Shown: piece by piece, positions 33,921-43,110 of the stretch
How positions within the stretch are numbered: position 1 is the first letter of the stretch
Layout of the letters: every line of letters begins with the position of its first letter
NCBI RefSeq assembly: GCF_014837295.1
Contig: NZ_JACYHB010000006.1
Span: forward strand, 62,001 to 126,000
Direction of reading: 5' to 3'
Length of the DNA stretch: 64,000 nucleotides
From: Cellulosimicrobium arenosum
GTDB taxonomy: Bacteria; Actinomycetota; Actinomycetes; Actinomycetales; Cellulomonadaceae
Translations under genes and position numbers: made by a program
The notes under the pieces: generated by a model
Told to the model about the DNA's origin: nothing
The model's database searches: none
What the model saw: the letters and a program-made list of their open reading frames with translations, nothing else

Positions 33921-35537
33921 TCAGCGGCGCAGGGTCGGCAGCCCCAGCACCACGGGGCCCGACGACGGCGCGGCGCCGCCGTGCGCGTGCCCGTGGTCGT
34001 CGTCCCCGCCGAGGCGTGCCCGCTCACGTGCCGCCCAGGCGTCGCCCGACCGGGTGCGCCGCACCGCGAACGTCCCGCCCGCCGGCGCCGAGTCGGCGAT
34101 GAGGTGGTGGGGTGCCGCCCGGGTGACCTCGACGACGACGAGGTCGCCCGGGCGCGGGAGCCGCGCGTCGACCTGGTCCGCCAGGCGCGGGTCCGACGCA
34201 GCAGGGTCGACGCTCGCGACGTCGGCGGGCAGCGCGAGGTGCACGAGCCGGTTGTCGGGCGCCCGGCCCGTGACACGGTGCGTCGCCCCGTCCTTGCGAC
34301 CGCTGTCCTCGCCCACGAGGACCTCGACCGTGCGTCCGACCTGCCGCGCGGCCTCCTGCCCGGCGACGCGCTCCTGGAGCGCCTGGAGTCGTTCGAAGCG
34401 CTCCTGGACCACCTCCTTGGGGAGCTGGTCGCCCATCGTCGCGGCGGGCGTGCCCGGTCGCGGCGAGTACTGGAAGATGAACGCCGAGGAGAAGCGGGAC
34501 GCCTCGACGACGCGCAGCGTCTCGGCGAAGTCCTCCTCGGTCTCCCCCGGGAACCCGACGATGATGTCGGTGGTGATCGCGGCGTCGGGCAGCTGCGCGC
34601 GCACCCGGTCCAGGATGCCGAGGAACTTCTCGGACCGGTAGGAGCGGCGCATGGCGCGCAGGATGCGGTCGGAGCCGGACTGCAGCGGCATGTGCAGCTG
34701 CGGCATGACGTTCGGGGTCTGCGCCATCGCGTCGATCACGTCGTCCGTGAACGCGGCGGGGTGCGGGGACGTGAAGCGCACCCGCTCGAGCCCCTCGATC
34801 TCGCCGCACGCGCGCAGCAGCTTCGCGAACGCACCGCGGTCGCCGAACTCGACGCCGTAGCTGTTGACGTTCTGGCCCAGCAGTGTGACCTCGATCGCGC
34901 CCGCCTCGACGAGCGCGCCGACCTCGGCGAGGACCTCGCCGGGCCGCCGGTCGCGCTCCTTGCCCCGCAGGTGCGGCACGATGCAGAAGGTGCACGTGTT
35001 GTTGCAGCCCACGCTGATCGAGACCCAGCCCGCGTAGACAGACTCGCGCCGCGTGGGCAGCGTGGACGGGAAGACCTGGAGCGACTCGGCGATCTCGACC
35101 TGGGCGGCCTCGTTGTGGCGCGCACGCTCGAGCAGCACGGGCAGCGCGTCGAGGTTGTGGGTGCCGAACACGACGTCGACCCACGGCGCCTTGTCCACGA
35201 TCGTGCCGCGGTCCTTCTGCGCGAGGCAGCCGCCGACGGCGATCTGCATGCCCGGGCGCTGCGCCTTGACCGACGCGAGCTGACCCAGGTTCCCGTACAG
35301 CCGGGTCGCCGCGTTCTCGCGCACGGCGCACGTGTTGATGACGACGACGTCGGCGCGGCTCGCCGCCTCGTCCTCGGCGGTCGCCCGTGTGTAGCCGGCC
35401 TGCTCGAGCATGCCCGCCATGTGCTCGGAGTCGTGGACGTTCATCTGGCAGCCGAGAGTCCGCACGAGATACGTGCGTGAGCCGTCGTCCGCCGCAGGTG
35501 CGGAGACGGGTGCCGGGGCCGTGGAGATCGTGGACAT
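33921..35537 (-). CDS. miaB: tRNA-2-methylthio-N6-dimethylallyladenosine synthase
   Basis: Radical-SAM methylthiotransferase acting after MiaA on A37. 538 residues: N-terminal UPF0004 domain with cluster ligands Cys30, Cys70 and Cys104, the radical SAM motif C-N-N-T-C-T-F-C (Cys178, 182, 185), and a C-terminal TRAM domain. About 80 residues follow TRAM, ending in a His-rich segment [13 protein letters not shown] at 35537 lies just after a weak GGACGGTG; the ORF upstream reaches the gluA promoter and is excluded. Confidence 0.95.
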   Translation of the reverse strand: MSTISTAPAPVSAPAADDGSRTYLVRTLGCQMNVHDSEHMAGMLEQAGYTRATAEDEAASRADVVVINTCAVRENAATRLYGNLGQLASVKAQRPGMQIAVGGCLAQKDRGTIVDKAPWVDVVFGTHNLDALPVLLERARHNEAAQVEIAESLQVFPSTLPTRRESVYAGWVSISVGCNNTCTFCIVPHLRGKERDRRPGEVLAEVGALVEAGAIEVTLLGQNVNSYGVEFGDRGAFAKLLRACGEIEGLERVRFTSPHPAAFTDDVIDAMAQTPNVMPQLHMPLQSGSDRILRAMRRSYRSEKFLGILDRVRAQLPDAAITTDIIVGFPGETEEDFAETLRVVEASRFSSAFIFQYSPRPGTPAATMGDQLPKEVVQERFERLQALQERVAGQEAARQVGRTVEVLVGEDSGRKDGATHRVTGRAPDNRLVHLALPADVASVDPAASDPRLADQVDARLPRPGDLVVVEVTRAAPHHLIADSAPAGGTFAVRRTRSGDAWAARERARLGGDDDHGHAHGGAAPSSGPVVLGLPTLRR

Positions 35538-35574
35538 CACCGTCCAGGGTACGGCTCGACGGGCGACGTTACGG

Positions 35575-35623
35575 AACTGTTGCCGGACTGTTGCCTGGTT
35601 CGGTGGCGCCCGCAACAGTTGCC
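35575..35623. promoter_or_regulatory. Triplicated ACTGTTGC operator-like motif upstream of gluA
   Basis: AACTGTTGC (35575-35583) and ACTGTTGCC (35587-35595) form direct repeats 11-12 bp apart, and GCAACAGTTGC (35612-35622) contains the reverse complement and is itself a palindrome. They fill the 101-bp gap between miaB and gluA, in the right place for a regulator controlling the importer. Confidence 0.6.
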
Positions 35624-35627
35624 CCCT

Positions 35628-35633
35628 ATGTTC
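35628..35633 (+). promoter_or_regulatory. Possible -10 element of the glu operon
   Basis: TATGTT ends 5 bp before the gluA ATG. Transcription from it would begin at or next to the ATG, implying a leaderless mRNA, consistent with the absence of any ribosome-binding site there. The -35 is not clear. Confidence 0.4.
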
Positions 35634-35638
35634 TAAAA

Positions 35639-36472
35639 ATGGTCGATGACTCCACCGGGCCGTCAGGCTCGGAACCTCTCGTGCCCGACGACGACTCGCC
35701 AGGGAGCGCCGGAGAGGCACGCTCCGAGGAGCTGGGCGACCCGCTCGTCGAGCTGGTCGACGTCAACAAGCACTTCGGCGAGCTGCACGTGCTGCAGGAC
35801 ATCAACCTCACGGTGCGCCGCGGCGAGGTGCTCGTGGTCATCGGCCCGTCGGGCTCGGGGAAGTCGACGCTGTGCCGGGCCATCAACCGCCTCGAGACCA
35901 TCGACACCGGCGAGATCCGCATCGACGGCGAGGCCCTCCCCGAGGAAGGTCGGGCGCTCGCCCGACTGCGCTCGGACGTCGGGATGGTCTTCCAGGCGTT
36001 CAACCTCTTCGCGCACAAGACGATCCTCGAGAACGTCACGCTGGGGCCGACCAAGGTCCGCCGCGAGAAGTCCAAGGCGGCCAAGGAACGGGCGCTCGGG
36101 CTCCTGGACCGCGTGGGCGTGAAGAACCAGGCGGGCAAGATGCCCGCCCAGCTCTCCGGTGGGCAGCAGCAGCGGGTAGCCATCGCCCGAGCACTGGCGA
36201 TGCAGCCCAAGGTGATGCTGTTCGACGAGCCGACGTCCGCGCTCGACCCCGAGATGATCAACGAGGTCCTCGACGTCATGGTCGCCCTGGCCAAGGAGGG
36301 CATGACCATGATCGTCGTCACGCACGAGATGGGCTTCGCCCGCAAGGCGGCGAACCGGGTCGTGTTCATGTCCGACGGGCAGATCGTCGAGGAGGCGCAT
36401 CCCGAGGAGTTCTTCACCGCACCACGCAGCGAGCGAGCCAAGGACTTCCTGTCCAAGATCCTCACCCACTGA
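35639..36472 (+). CDS. gluA: Glutamate-type ABC importer, ATP-binding subunit
   Basis: 277 residues. Walker [10 protein letters not shown], signature L-S-G-G-Q-Q-Q-R, Walker [13 protein letters not shown] and switch His in V-V-T-H-E-M-G-F-A place it in the polar amino acid (PAAT) family; order and sequence match corynebacterial GluA. An acidic N-terminal extension of about 40 residues precedes the usual start, so a GTG near 35682 is an alternative; neither start has a good ribosome site. First of four genes. Confidence 0.9.
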   Translation: MVDDSTGPSGSEPLVPDDDSPGSAGEARSEELGDPLVELVDVNKHFGELHVLQDINLTVRRGEVLVVIGPSGSGKSTLCRAINRLETIDTGEIRIDGEALPEEGRALARLRSDVGMVFQAFNLFAHKTILENVTLGPTKVRREKSKAAKERALGLLDRVGVKNQAGKMPAQLSGGQQQRVAIARALAMQPKVMLFDEPTSALDPEMINEVLDVMVALAKEGMTMIVVTHEMGFARKAANRVVFMSDGQIVEEAHPEEFFTAPRSERAKDFLSKILTH

Positions 36473-36537
36473 CACGCGACCGGCCCCTGCCGAGGCACCC
36501 CTCCGCAGGAGACCACCACTCACGAAGGGCAAGAACG

Positions 36538-37404
36538 ATGCGTACACGACACGCAGGGGCGACCGTCCTCGCCGCACTGACCGCGCTCACGCTCGCCGCA
36601 TGCGGCGGCGGAGACGTCGGCGGCGGCGCCGACGACGACACGGCATCCGACGGCGGCGGCGGCGGCGGCGGTGACTCCATCACCATCGGCATCAAGTTCG
36701 ACCAGCCCGGGCTCGGCTACCAGGACGGGGACACCTACACGGGGTTCGACGTCGACGTCGCGACGTACGTCGCCGACAAGCTCGGCTACTCCGCGGACCA
36801 GATCGACTGGGTCGAGTCCCCGTCCGCGCAGCGCGAGACCATGCTGCAGACCGGCCAGGCGGACATGATCTTCGCGACCTACTCCATCACGGACGAGCGC
36901 AAGGAGACCGTCGCGTTCGCCGGGCCGTACTTCGTCGCCGGCCAGGACCTGCTGGTCGCCGAGGACAACACCGACATCACCGGCCCGGAGGCGCTCGAGG
37001 GCAAGAACCTGTGCTCGGTCACCGGTTCGACGTCGGCCCAGCGCATCAAGGACGAGTACTCCGAGGGCGTCGAGCTCGTCGAGCGCCCGGGGTACGCGGA
37101 GTGCGTCACCGCGCTCGTCGCCGGCCAGGTCGACGCCGTCACGACCGACGACATCATCCTCGCGGGCCTCGCGGCGCAGCCGTCGAACAAGGGCAAGGTG
37201 AAGGTGGTCGGTGCGCCCTTCTCGACCGAGCGCTACGGGGTCGGCCTGTCGCAGGACAACGACATGTGCGAGGACGTCAACTCCGCGATCGAAGAGATGA
37301 TCGAGGACGGCTCCTGGGAAGAAGCGGTGACGACGAACACCGACGGCACCGGGTACACGCCGAACTCGAGCGAGAACCCGCCGACGGTCGACGCCTGCGC
37401 CTGA
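36538..37404 (+). CDS. gluB: Glutamate-type ABC importer, solute-binding lipoprotein
   Basis: 288 residues. A signal peptide ends in the lipobox L-T-L-A-A-C (Cys22), followed by a flexible Gly/Asp-rich linker (about 23-45) and the type II periplasmic binding fold with G-I-K-F-D-Q-P-G-L-G, T-G-F-D-V-D-V-A and Y-S-I-T-D-E-R-K. These match GluB of Corynebacterium, which binds glutamate; exact ligand not proven. AAGG precedes the ATG. Confidence 0.92.
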   Translation: MRTRHAGATVLAALTALTLAACGGGDVGGGADDDTASDGGGGGGGDSITIGIKFDQPGLGYQDGDTYTGFDVDVATYVADKLGYSADQIDWVESPSAQRETMLQTGQADMIFATYSITDERKETVAFAGPYFVAGQDLLVAEDNTDITGPEALEGKNLCSVTGSTSAQRIKDEYSEGVELVERPGYAECVTALVAGQVDAVTTDDIILAGLAAQPSNKGKVKVVGAPFSTERYGVGLSQDNDMCEDVNSAIEEMIEDGSWEEAVTTNTDGTGYTPNSSENPPTVDACA

Positions 37405-37414
37405 TCTCCGGCCC

Positions 37415-37449
37415 GGGAGGAGCGGCGCGGCCGGCGCGCCGCTCCTCCC
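37415..37449 (+). terminator. Intercistronic hairpin between gluB and gluC
   Basis: A 15-bp perfect stem (GGGAGGAGCGGCGCG with CGCGCCGCTCCTCCC) with a 5-nt loop sits 11 nt after the gluB stop. Such hairpins after binding-protein genes usually act as partial terminators or mRNA-stabilising ends, giving more binding protein than permease. Confidence 0.8.
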
Positions 37450-37523
37450 GGCCTTCCGTCGGGGCCCGTGCACCACGCTGACCGGGTCGACCGCACGACA
37501 CACCTCCCGAAGGATGCCTGCCC

Positions 37524-38213
37524 GTGGGTGACTACCTGTCCCAGATCTCCACGCTCTTCTCCGAGTACGACGTGCTCGGGGCGTTCTGGGTGAACATCCA
37601 GCTGACGTTCTGGGCGGCGATCCTCTCGCTGATCCTCGGCACGTTCCTCGCCCTCATGCGCATCTCCCCGATCCCGAGCCTGCGCTGGGCGGGGACCACC
37701 TACGTGAACCTCGTCCGCAACACCCCGCTGACGGTGATCATGACGTTCATGGTCCTCGCGGTGTGGACCCAGCTCCAGATCAGCCTGGCGGACAACTTCG
37801 AGCAGAACTTCTTCCGTCTGGCTGTGGTGGGCCTCACCGTCTACCACGCGGCGTTCGTGTGCGAGTCGATCCGCTCGGGCGTCAACACCGTGCCGCTCGG
37901 ACAGGCCGAGGCGGCGCGCGCGATCGGGCTCTCGTTCGTGCCCGCCGCGCGCCTGGTCATCCTCCCGCAGGCGTTCCGAGGTGCGGTCGCTCCGCTCGGC
38001 AACACGCTCATCGCGCTGCTCAAGAACTCGACGGTCGCCGCCGCGGCGAGCGTCACCAACGAGACCTCGAGCCTCATGCGGAACATGATCGAGTTCAACT
38101 CGAGCGAGATCTACTCGATCTTCTTCATCTTCGCGATCGGGTACGTGATCCTCGTGATCCCGATCGGCCTGCTCACCACCTCACTCTCCAACCGTCTGGC
38201 GGTGCGCCGATGA
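37524..38213 (+). CDS. gluC: Glutamate-type ABC importer, permease 1
   Basis: 229 residues, about five membrane helices. The inner-membrane coupling motif is E-A-A-R-A-I-G-L-S (about 131-139), and F-W-V-N-I-Q-L-T-F near the start is typical of the HisM-type permeases. GTG follows AAGGATG. Its stop overlaps the start of gluD (ATGA). Confidence 0.92.
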   Translation: MGDYLSQISTLFSEYDVLGAFWVNIQLTFWAAILSLILGTFLALMRISPIPSLRWAGTTYVNLVRNTPLTVIMTFMVLAVWTQLQISLADNFEQNFFRLAVVGLTVYHAAFVCESIRSGVNTVPLGQAEAARAIGLSFVPAARLVILPQAFRGAVAPLGNTLIALLKNSTVAAAASVTNETSSLMRNMIEFNSSEIYSIFFIFAIGYVILVIPIGLLTTSLSNRLAVRR

Positions 38214-39106
38214 GCTCGCAACACTCCGTCCTCTTCGACGCACCCGGCCCCCGCGCCCGACGACGCATCGTCGTCGGGAACATCGTGGGCGCCCTGTTCG
38301 TCGCCGGCGTCGCCGCATTCGTGCTGGTCGTGCTCGGGCAGAAGGGCCAGCTCTCCTGGGACCTGTGGGGACCGATCTTCACGGCGAGCGCGTGGGAGAA
38401 CTATTACCTTCCCGGGCTGCAGAACACCTTGCGCGCCGCCGGCTTCGCGATCGTGGGCGCCGTCGTCTTCGGGCTCGTGTTCGGGTCGGGACGCCTCGCC
38501 CGCTCGCGCACCGTGCGCTGGATCAGCGGCGTGATCGTCGAGTTCTTCCGCGCCGTCCCCGTGCTGCTGCTGATGATCTTCTTCTGGTTGCTGCTGGGCT
38601 TCAACTTCAAGCAGGTGGAGGAGCCGTCCTTCGTCGCGGTGGTGCTCGCCCTCGTCCTGTACAACGGATCGGTGATCGCGGAGCTCGTGCGCTCGGGCGT
38701 GGGCAACCTCCCGCGCGGGCAGGCCGAGGCGGGGCTCGCGATCGGACTCACCGGTGGCCAGACCCTCCGGTCCGTCCAGCTCCCCCAGGCGCTGATCGCG
38801 ATGCTTCCCTCACTGGTCTCCCAGCTCGTCGTCGTCCTCAAGGACACCGCGCTCGGTCAGCTCATCGTGTACAACGAGCTGCTGCGGGCCGCGCAGATCT
38901 TCGGCAACGGGAACAGCAACAACCTGCAGACGCTCACGGTCGCCGCGATCGTCTTCATCGTCATCAACTGGCTCCTGACGCGCGTCGCCTCATGGCTCTC
39001 CCGGTTCCTGAGCGGGCGCACGGCGGGTGCGACGGCGACGGGACCCGGCATCGGAGACCCCACGGCGACCGGTCCCGGTGCGGTGGCGGGCGCGGGCGCA
39101 CGCTGA
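38210..39106 (+). CDS. gluD: Glutamate-type ABC importer, permease 2
   Basis: 298 residues, about five to six membrane helices, coupling motif E-A-G-L-A-I-G-L-T (about 175-183), and F-F-R-A-V-P-V-L-L-L-M typical of PAAT permeases. The final 35 residues form a Gly/Ala/Thr-rich tail of no known role. Last gene of the operon, converging on recX with only 7 bp between them. Confidence 0.92.
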   Translation: MSSQHSVLFDAPGPRARRRIVVGNIVGALFVAGVAAFVLVVLGQKGQLSWDLWGPIFTASAWENYYLPGLQNTLRAAGFAIVGAVVFGLVFGSGRLARSRTVRWISGVIVEFFRAVPVLLLMIFFWLLLGFNFKQVEEPSFVAVVLALVLYNGSVIAELVRSGVGNLPRGQAEAGLAIGLTGGQTLRSVQLPQALIAMLPSLVSQLVVVLKDTALGQLIVYNELLRAAQIFGNGNSNNLQTLTVAAIVFIVINWLLTRVASWLSRFLSGRTAGATATGPGIGDPTATGPGAVAGAGAR

Positions 39107-39113
39107 CCGACGT

Positions 39114-39737
39114 TCAGGAGTCGAGCTCTCCTGTCACGGCCTCGTCGTCGAGGAGCTGCTTGACGACCTCGAACGCTCGCCCCGGCGAGTGGCCCTTGCG
39201 AGCGAGCGCACCGACCACCCGACGCACGCGCACGTCCCGGTCGAGCCCGACCGTTCGTGCGAGGCGTCTGCGGGCGATCTCTCTTGCGGCGTCGGCCTCC
39301 GAGTCGTCGTCGACCTGCTCGAGCGCGACCGACGACGTCTCCACGTCGACCCCGCGGCGGCGCAGCTCCTGGGAGATGGCGCGCCGGGCGAGCCCGCGCT
39401 CGCTGTGCCGCGTCCGGACGAGCATCTCCGCGTAGGCGGCGTCGTCGATCAGACCGACCTCCTCGAGCCGGTCGAGCAACGGCAGGACGACGTGTTCCGG
39501 GTAGCCCTTGCGGGCGAGCGACTGCGCGAGCTCGGAGCGGCTCTTGGGCGCCGCGGTCAGGGTGCGCAGGACCGCCTCTCGCGCGCGCTCGCCCAGCTCT
39601 GCGTCCGTGAACTCACCGTCGGCGATGCGTTCCGCCAGGGACGGGCGCGAGCGCCGCGCGGGCTTGCGACCCGCGCGGCGCTCGTCGTCCTGCGTGCCGT
39701 CCTGCTCGTCGACGGAGTCGTAGTCCTCGCCGATCAG
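39114..39737 (-). CDS. recX: Regulatory protein RecX, apparent CTG start
   Basis: Inhibitor/modulator of RecA filaments, encoded just after recA. The full reading frame gives about 207 residues: an acidic/basic N-terminal tail, then the three helical RecX repeats, beginning [10 protein letters not shown] (about 55) and including [11 protein letters not shown]. No ATG, GTG or TTG occurs in frame ahead of the conserved region; the first TTG (39479) would delete the first repeat. A CTG at 39737 overlaps the recA stop as CTGA and is preceded by GAAGAAGG, so I take it as the start. Confidence 0.78.
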   Translation of the reverse strand: MIGEDYDSVDEQDGTQDDERRAGRKPARRSRPSLAERIADGEFTDAELGERAREAVLRTLTAAPKSRSELAQSLARKGYPEHVVLPLLDRLEEVGLIDDAAYAEMLVRTRHSERGLARRAISQELRRRGVDVETSSVALEQVDDDSEADAAREIARRRLARTVGLDRDVRVRRVVGALARKGHSPGRAFEVVKQLLDDEAVTGELDS

Positions 39738-41971
39738 AACGGCGCCTTCTTCCCGCGTGCGGCGGGGGTCTTGGCACCCGTGCCCTTGGCCGCGGTTGCC
39801 GCGATCGCGTCGACCGGTGGCACGCCGTCGACACCCCCGGCGACCGGCGCGCCCGCGGTCTGGTCGGCCGGCGCATCCAGCTGTGCGCCGACGCCCAGCT
39901 TCTCCTTGATGCGCTTCTCGAGCTCGTTCGCCAGGTCCGGGTTGTCACGCAGGAACGAGCGGGCGTTCTCCTTGCCCTGACCGAGCTGGTCCCCGGCGTA
40001 GGTGAACCAGGACCCGGACTTGCGGACGAACCCGTGCTCGACGCCCATGTCGATGAGGCCACCCTCGCGCGAGATCCCGACGCCGTACAGGATGTCGAAC
40101 TCCGCCTGCTTGAACGGCGGCGCCATCTTGTTCTTGACGACCTTGACGCGCGTCCGGTTGCCGACCGCGTCGGTCCCCTCCTTGAGCGTCTCGATGCGGC
40201 GGATGTCGAGACGGACGGACGCGTAGAACTTCAGCGCCTTGCCACCCGTGGTCGTCTCGGGGCTGTTGTGCACCATGACACCGTCGACGAAGTAGTTGTG
40301 GTTACCCTCGACCTCGATGTCGAAGCGATGCATCGATCGGGTCGTCGGCTTGACATGGACGTCCAGCACACGGGACGGCACCGGGACGGTCCGGGGCGCC
40401 ACGAACTCGGGCACCACGTCGGTCGCGCCCTGGAATCGCGGGAGCATCTTGTACTGCATCGAGGGATGCACGTAGGGCGCGATGATCTCCTGAAAGCGCG
40501 CGGTACCTGCCGTGGTGAGCTGCAGGACGTTCTGCTGCCTGGCTCCCCGGAGCCGGACCGAGGACTCGACGCCGTGCGTGTCCCGCAGGTACTCGACAAG
40601 ACGCTCACGCGAGCCCTCACTCATCGCGTCGACGCAGATCTCCGCACGACCGCTACCACCCGCGGTCCGCTGCTGCAGACCCTTCGAACGCATCTGGAAG
40701 GACGCATCGTCCATGTACCAGACCGCGAGCGCGAGCGGAGTCAGTGCCTTGAGGTAGTCCCACGTGAGGTGCTTCTTGCCCCCGCCGAAGTACACGACCT
40801 CGCGCAGCTCGGACAGTTCCGGGAGAGGCGTGAGGTCGACGTGGACCGCGCCGTTCGGCCGTACCGTCCGCGACTGCGGGATGTTGCCGAGCATCGATGC
40901 TTTCCAGTCGACGTACTCGACCTGCTTCGCACCGTGCCCCATGCGGTACCGCACACCGCGCCGACCGCGGGTGTCGGGCGCCAGGTGCCCGTCACCCATG
41001 AGGCCACCGAGAATCGTCTGCCACTGCTGGTCGGACAGCCGCACCTGCTCCGCGACCATGACCCTGTCGCCCGCGATGATCTCGCCCGCCTCGCGCCAGC
41101 CGCCGGGTGTGCGGATCAGGTGGTTCTCCGTCGCGGCGAACTGTGCGCGGCCGTTGGCGCCCGACTTCTCGACGGTGAACTGCAGGAAGCGTTCGGCCGG
41201 CCCGTTGTCGAACCAGCTCACGATCTTGCGCGGCACGGTCTCGCCCGTGTCCGGGTCGTACGACATCACCTCGACCGGCATCTTCTGGTTGACGATCTTG
41301 CCGATCTTCTCCGTCGTCCCGTCGGCGAGGACGACCCTCGTCGAGTAGCTGAAGCACCCGAAGAACACGCCGATCTTCTCGCGGAGCTGGTTGATGAAGA
41401 TCGCGGTGGTGCCGGACGTGCTGAGTGCACCGGTGATCTTGCGCAGCGCCTGCGACATGAGGCGGGCCTGGAGGCCGACGTGGCTGTCGCCCATCTCGCC
41501 CTCGATCTCGGCCTTCGGCACGAGTGCCGCGACCGAGTCGATGACGATGATGTCGAGCGCACCCGAGCGGATCAGCATGTCCATGATCTCGAGCGCCTGC
41601 TCCCCCGTGTCCGGCTGGGAGACGAGCAGCGCCTCGGTGTCGACGCCGAGCTTCTTGGCGTACTCCGGGTCCAGCGCGTGCTCCGCGTCGATGAACGCCG
41701 CGATGCCGCCGGCCCGCTGCGCGCTCGCGACGGCGTGCAGCGCGACGGTCGTCTTGCCGGACGACTCGGGACCGTACACCTCGACGACGCGCCCGCGAGG
41801 CAGACCGCCGATGCCGAGGGCGATGTCGAGCGCGATGGAGCCGGTCGGGATCACGTCGACGGGCGCACGGCCCTCGTCGCCGAGCCGCATGACGGAACCC
41901 TTGCCGAAGTTCCGGTCGATCTGGGCGAGGGCTGCCTCTAGCGCCTTCTCGCGGTCTGCGGGTGCAGGCAT
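39734..41971 (-). CDS. recA: Recombinase RecA precursor containing an intein
   Basis: 745-residue precursor: N-extein 1-205, intein 206-569, C-extein 570-745; spliced RecA is 381 residues. The N-extein has Walker [10 protein letters not shown] (68-76) and Walker B I-I-V-I-D-S; the C-extein has the L2 loop S-P-E-T-T-T-G-G and ends in an Ala/Gly/Lys-rich tail. The intein interrupts loop L2, so RecA should be inactive until splicing. The residue before the conserved F-G is Phe (G-V-F-F-G), where Met is usual. The LexA box at 42192-42207 controls the promoter. Confidence 0.97.
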   Translation of the reverse strand: MPAPADREKALEAALAQIDRNFGKGSVMRLGDEGRAPVDVIPTGSIALDIALGIGGLPRGRVVEVYGPESSGKTTVALHAVASAQRAGGIAAFIDAEHALDPEYAKKLGVDTEALLVSQPDTGEQALEIMDMLIRSGALDIIVIDSVAALVPKAEIEGEMGDSHVGLQARLMSQALRKITGALSTSGTTAIFINQLREKIGVFFGCFSYSTRVVLADGTTEKIGKIVNQKMPVEVMSYDPDTGETVPRKIVSWFDNGPAERFLQFTVEKSGANGRAQFAATENHLIRTPGGWREAGEIIAGDRVMVAEQVRLSDQQWQTILGGLMGDGHLAPDTRGRRGVRYRMGHGAKQVEYVDWKASMLGNIPQSRTVRPNGAVHVDLTPLPELSELREVVYFGGGKKHLTWDYLKALTPLALAVWYMDDASFQMRSKGLQQRTAGGSGRAEICVDAMSEGSRERLVEYLRDTHGVESSVRLRGARQQNVLQLTTAGTARFQEIIAPYVHPSMQYKMLPRFQGATDVVPEFVAPRTVPVPSRVLDVHVKPTTRSMHRFDIEVEGNHNYFVDGVMVHNSPETTTGGKALKFYASVRLDIRRIETLKEGTDAVGNRTRVKVVKNKMAPPFKQAEFDILYGVGISREGGLIDMGVEHGFVRKSGSWFTYAGDQLGQGKENARSFLRDNPDLANELEKRIKEKLGVGAQLDAPADQTAGAPVAGGVDGVPPVDAIAATAAKGTGAKTPAARGKKAPF
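40265..41356 (-). mobile_element. RecA intein with LAGLIDADG homing endonuclease
   Basis: 364 residues, in frame. It starts with Cys (C-F-S-Y-S-T-R-V) and ends V-M-V-H-N followed by extein Ser: all canonical splice residues are present. Block B appears as [10 protein letters not shown]. Two dodecapeptide motifs, [11 protein letters not shown] and [11 protein letters not shown], each keep their acidic catalytic residue, so the endonuclease looks intact. Insertion between G and S of [10 protein letters not shown] is, from memory, the M. leprae RecA site, distinct from that of M. tuberculosis. Confidence 0.96.
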
Positions 41972-42191
41972 GTCGGTCACCTTCGTGGACGGGGCGCCGG
42001 TGTGTGCCGTCGCCGTGCTTCGGAGGTCGGGGCGCACGCTCCGACCGGTTTTCAAGGTCTGCCGTTCTGACGTCGTGCCGACACTACGGGTGGCCACCGA
42101 CACGCTCTGCCCGCAGCCACGGACCTGTGGACGACCGGTCGCCCCCGGGCACGGCCCGAGACCGCCGTCGACCACCTGTGCACAACTCTAG

Positions 42192-42207
42192 ACGAACACC
42201 TGTTCGA
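42192..42207. promoter_or_regulatory. LexA (SOS) box of recA
   Basis: ACGAACACCTGTTCGA contains a perfect CGAAC-N4-GTTCG core. It lies 221 bp upstream of the recA ATG, so the SOS-controlled transcript has a long leader of about 200 nt (41972-42190) in which no gene was seen. A TAGAGT just downstream on the minus strand could be the -10. Confidence 0.88.
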
Positions 42208-42255
42208 TCCACGACATGCTCGCGCGTGTCGCGCAGGATCCGGGCGCACGAACGC

Positions 42256-43110
42256 TCACGACGTCGTCCAGGACTCGCCGGGACGCAGCACCACCGCCCG
42301 CGTGCCCGGTGCCTCGCGCCGCACCGCCGCCGCGAACGCGGCTCCCGCGCGGTCCATCCAGCCGCGAGGCACGTGCCGACCGCCCGGCGCGTGGAGCGTG
42401 CCCCAGTGGACCGGGATCGCGACCCGGACCCCGACGTCGGCGCAGACGCGCGCGGCCTCGACCGGGCCGAGGTGCCCGCCGGACAGCCGCGGTCCCCACC
42501 CCGAGACGGGGACGAGCGCGACGTCGACCGGCCCGCCGGCCAGCTCCGCGAGGCCTCCCATCCCGGCGAAGCGCTCGGTGTCGCCCACCGCCCACACCGT
42601 CGTCCGGTCCGTGCCGCCCGCCCCGGCGCGCACACGCACCAGGTGCCCGTTCGTCGCGTTGGGCCGGTGCGGCATGGGTCGGTGCCCGTGCACGGCGGGT
42701 ACGAGGCGCACCTCGACGAGCGGACGCCGGCCGTCGGCGCCGAGCGCGTGCCACGCGTCGTCGAGCGCGACGCCGCGCACGCCCCGGCCGCGCAACCAGC
42801 GCGCGTTCGCCGGAGCGGTCAGCACGGGCACGTCGCCCAGCAGGCGCAGCGAACCCAGCTCGGCGTGGTCGTGGTGCAGGTGCGACAGCAGCACGACGTC
42901 GCTGCCGCGCCACGCCTCCTCCGGCGGACGCGCGCCCCGACGACGCAGCAGCCCGGCGTGCCGGTGCAGCAGCGGGTCGGTGAGCACCCGTGCCGCCCGC
43001 CCGCCGCCCACGGAGACGACGTCGACGACGACGGTCGAGTGGCCGAGCCACGTGACTCTCAGGCCCGCCGCGGCAGCCCCGGACGAAACACCCGACGCAC
43101 CCGCGGTCAT
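42256..43110 (-). CDS. UlaG-like metallo-beta-lactamase-fold hydrolase
   Basis: 284 residues. It starts with T-W-L-G-H-S-T-V-V-V and has the zinc motif S-H-L-H-H-D-H-A-E-L, then G-D-T-E-R and I-P-V-H-W-G-T, matching the UlaG/NAPE-phospholipase D-like branch of the superfamily. Substrate unknown. The ATG overlaps the stop of the upstream phosphatase-like gene (ATGA), so the two are coupled and may act on the same substrate or envelope process. Confidence 0.86.
   Translation of the reverse strand: MTAGASGVSSGAAAAGLRVTWLGHSTVVVDVVSVGGGRAARVLTDPLLHRHAGLLRRRGARPPEEAWRGSDVVLLSHLHHDHAELGSLRLLGDVPVLTAPANARWLRGRGVRGVALDDAWHALGADGRRPLVEVRLVPAVHGHRPMPHRPNATNGHLVRVRAGAGGTDRTTVWAVGDTERFAGMGGLAELAGGPVDVALVPVSGWGPRLSGGHLGPVEAARVCADVGVRVAIPVHWGTLHAPGGRHVPRGWMDRAGAAFAAAVRREAPGTRAVVLRPGESWTTS

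Noticed and set aside
39114-39479. recX starting at TTG 39479
   Set aside because: It would remove the first conserved helical repeat, and there is no ribosome site; the frame continues upstream with RecX-like sequence to the recA stop.
40034-41941. 635-codon frame antisense to recA/intein
   Set aside because: No family motifs and the opposite strand is certain recA.
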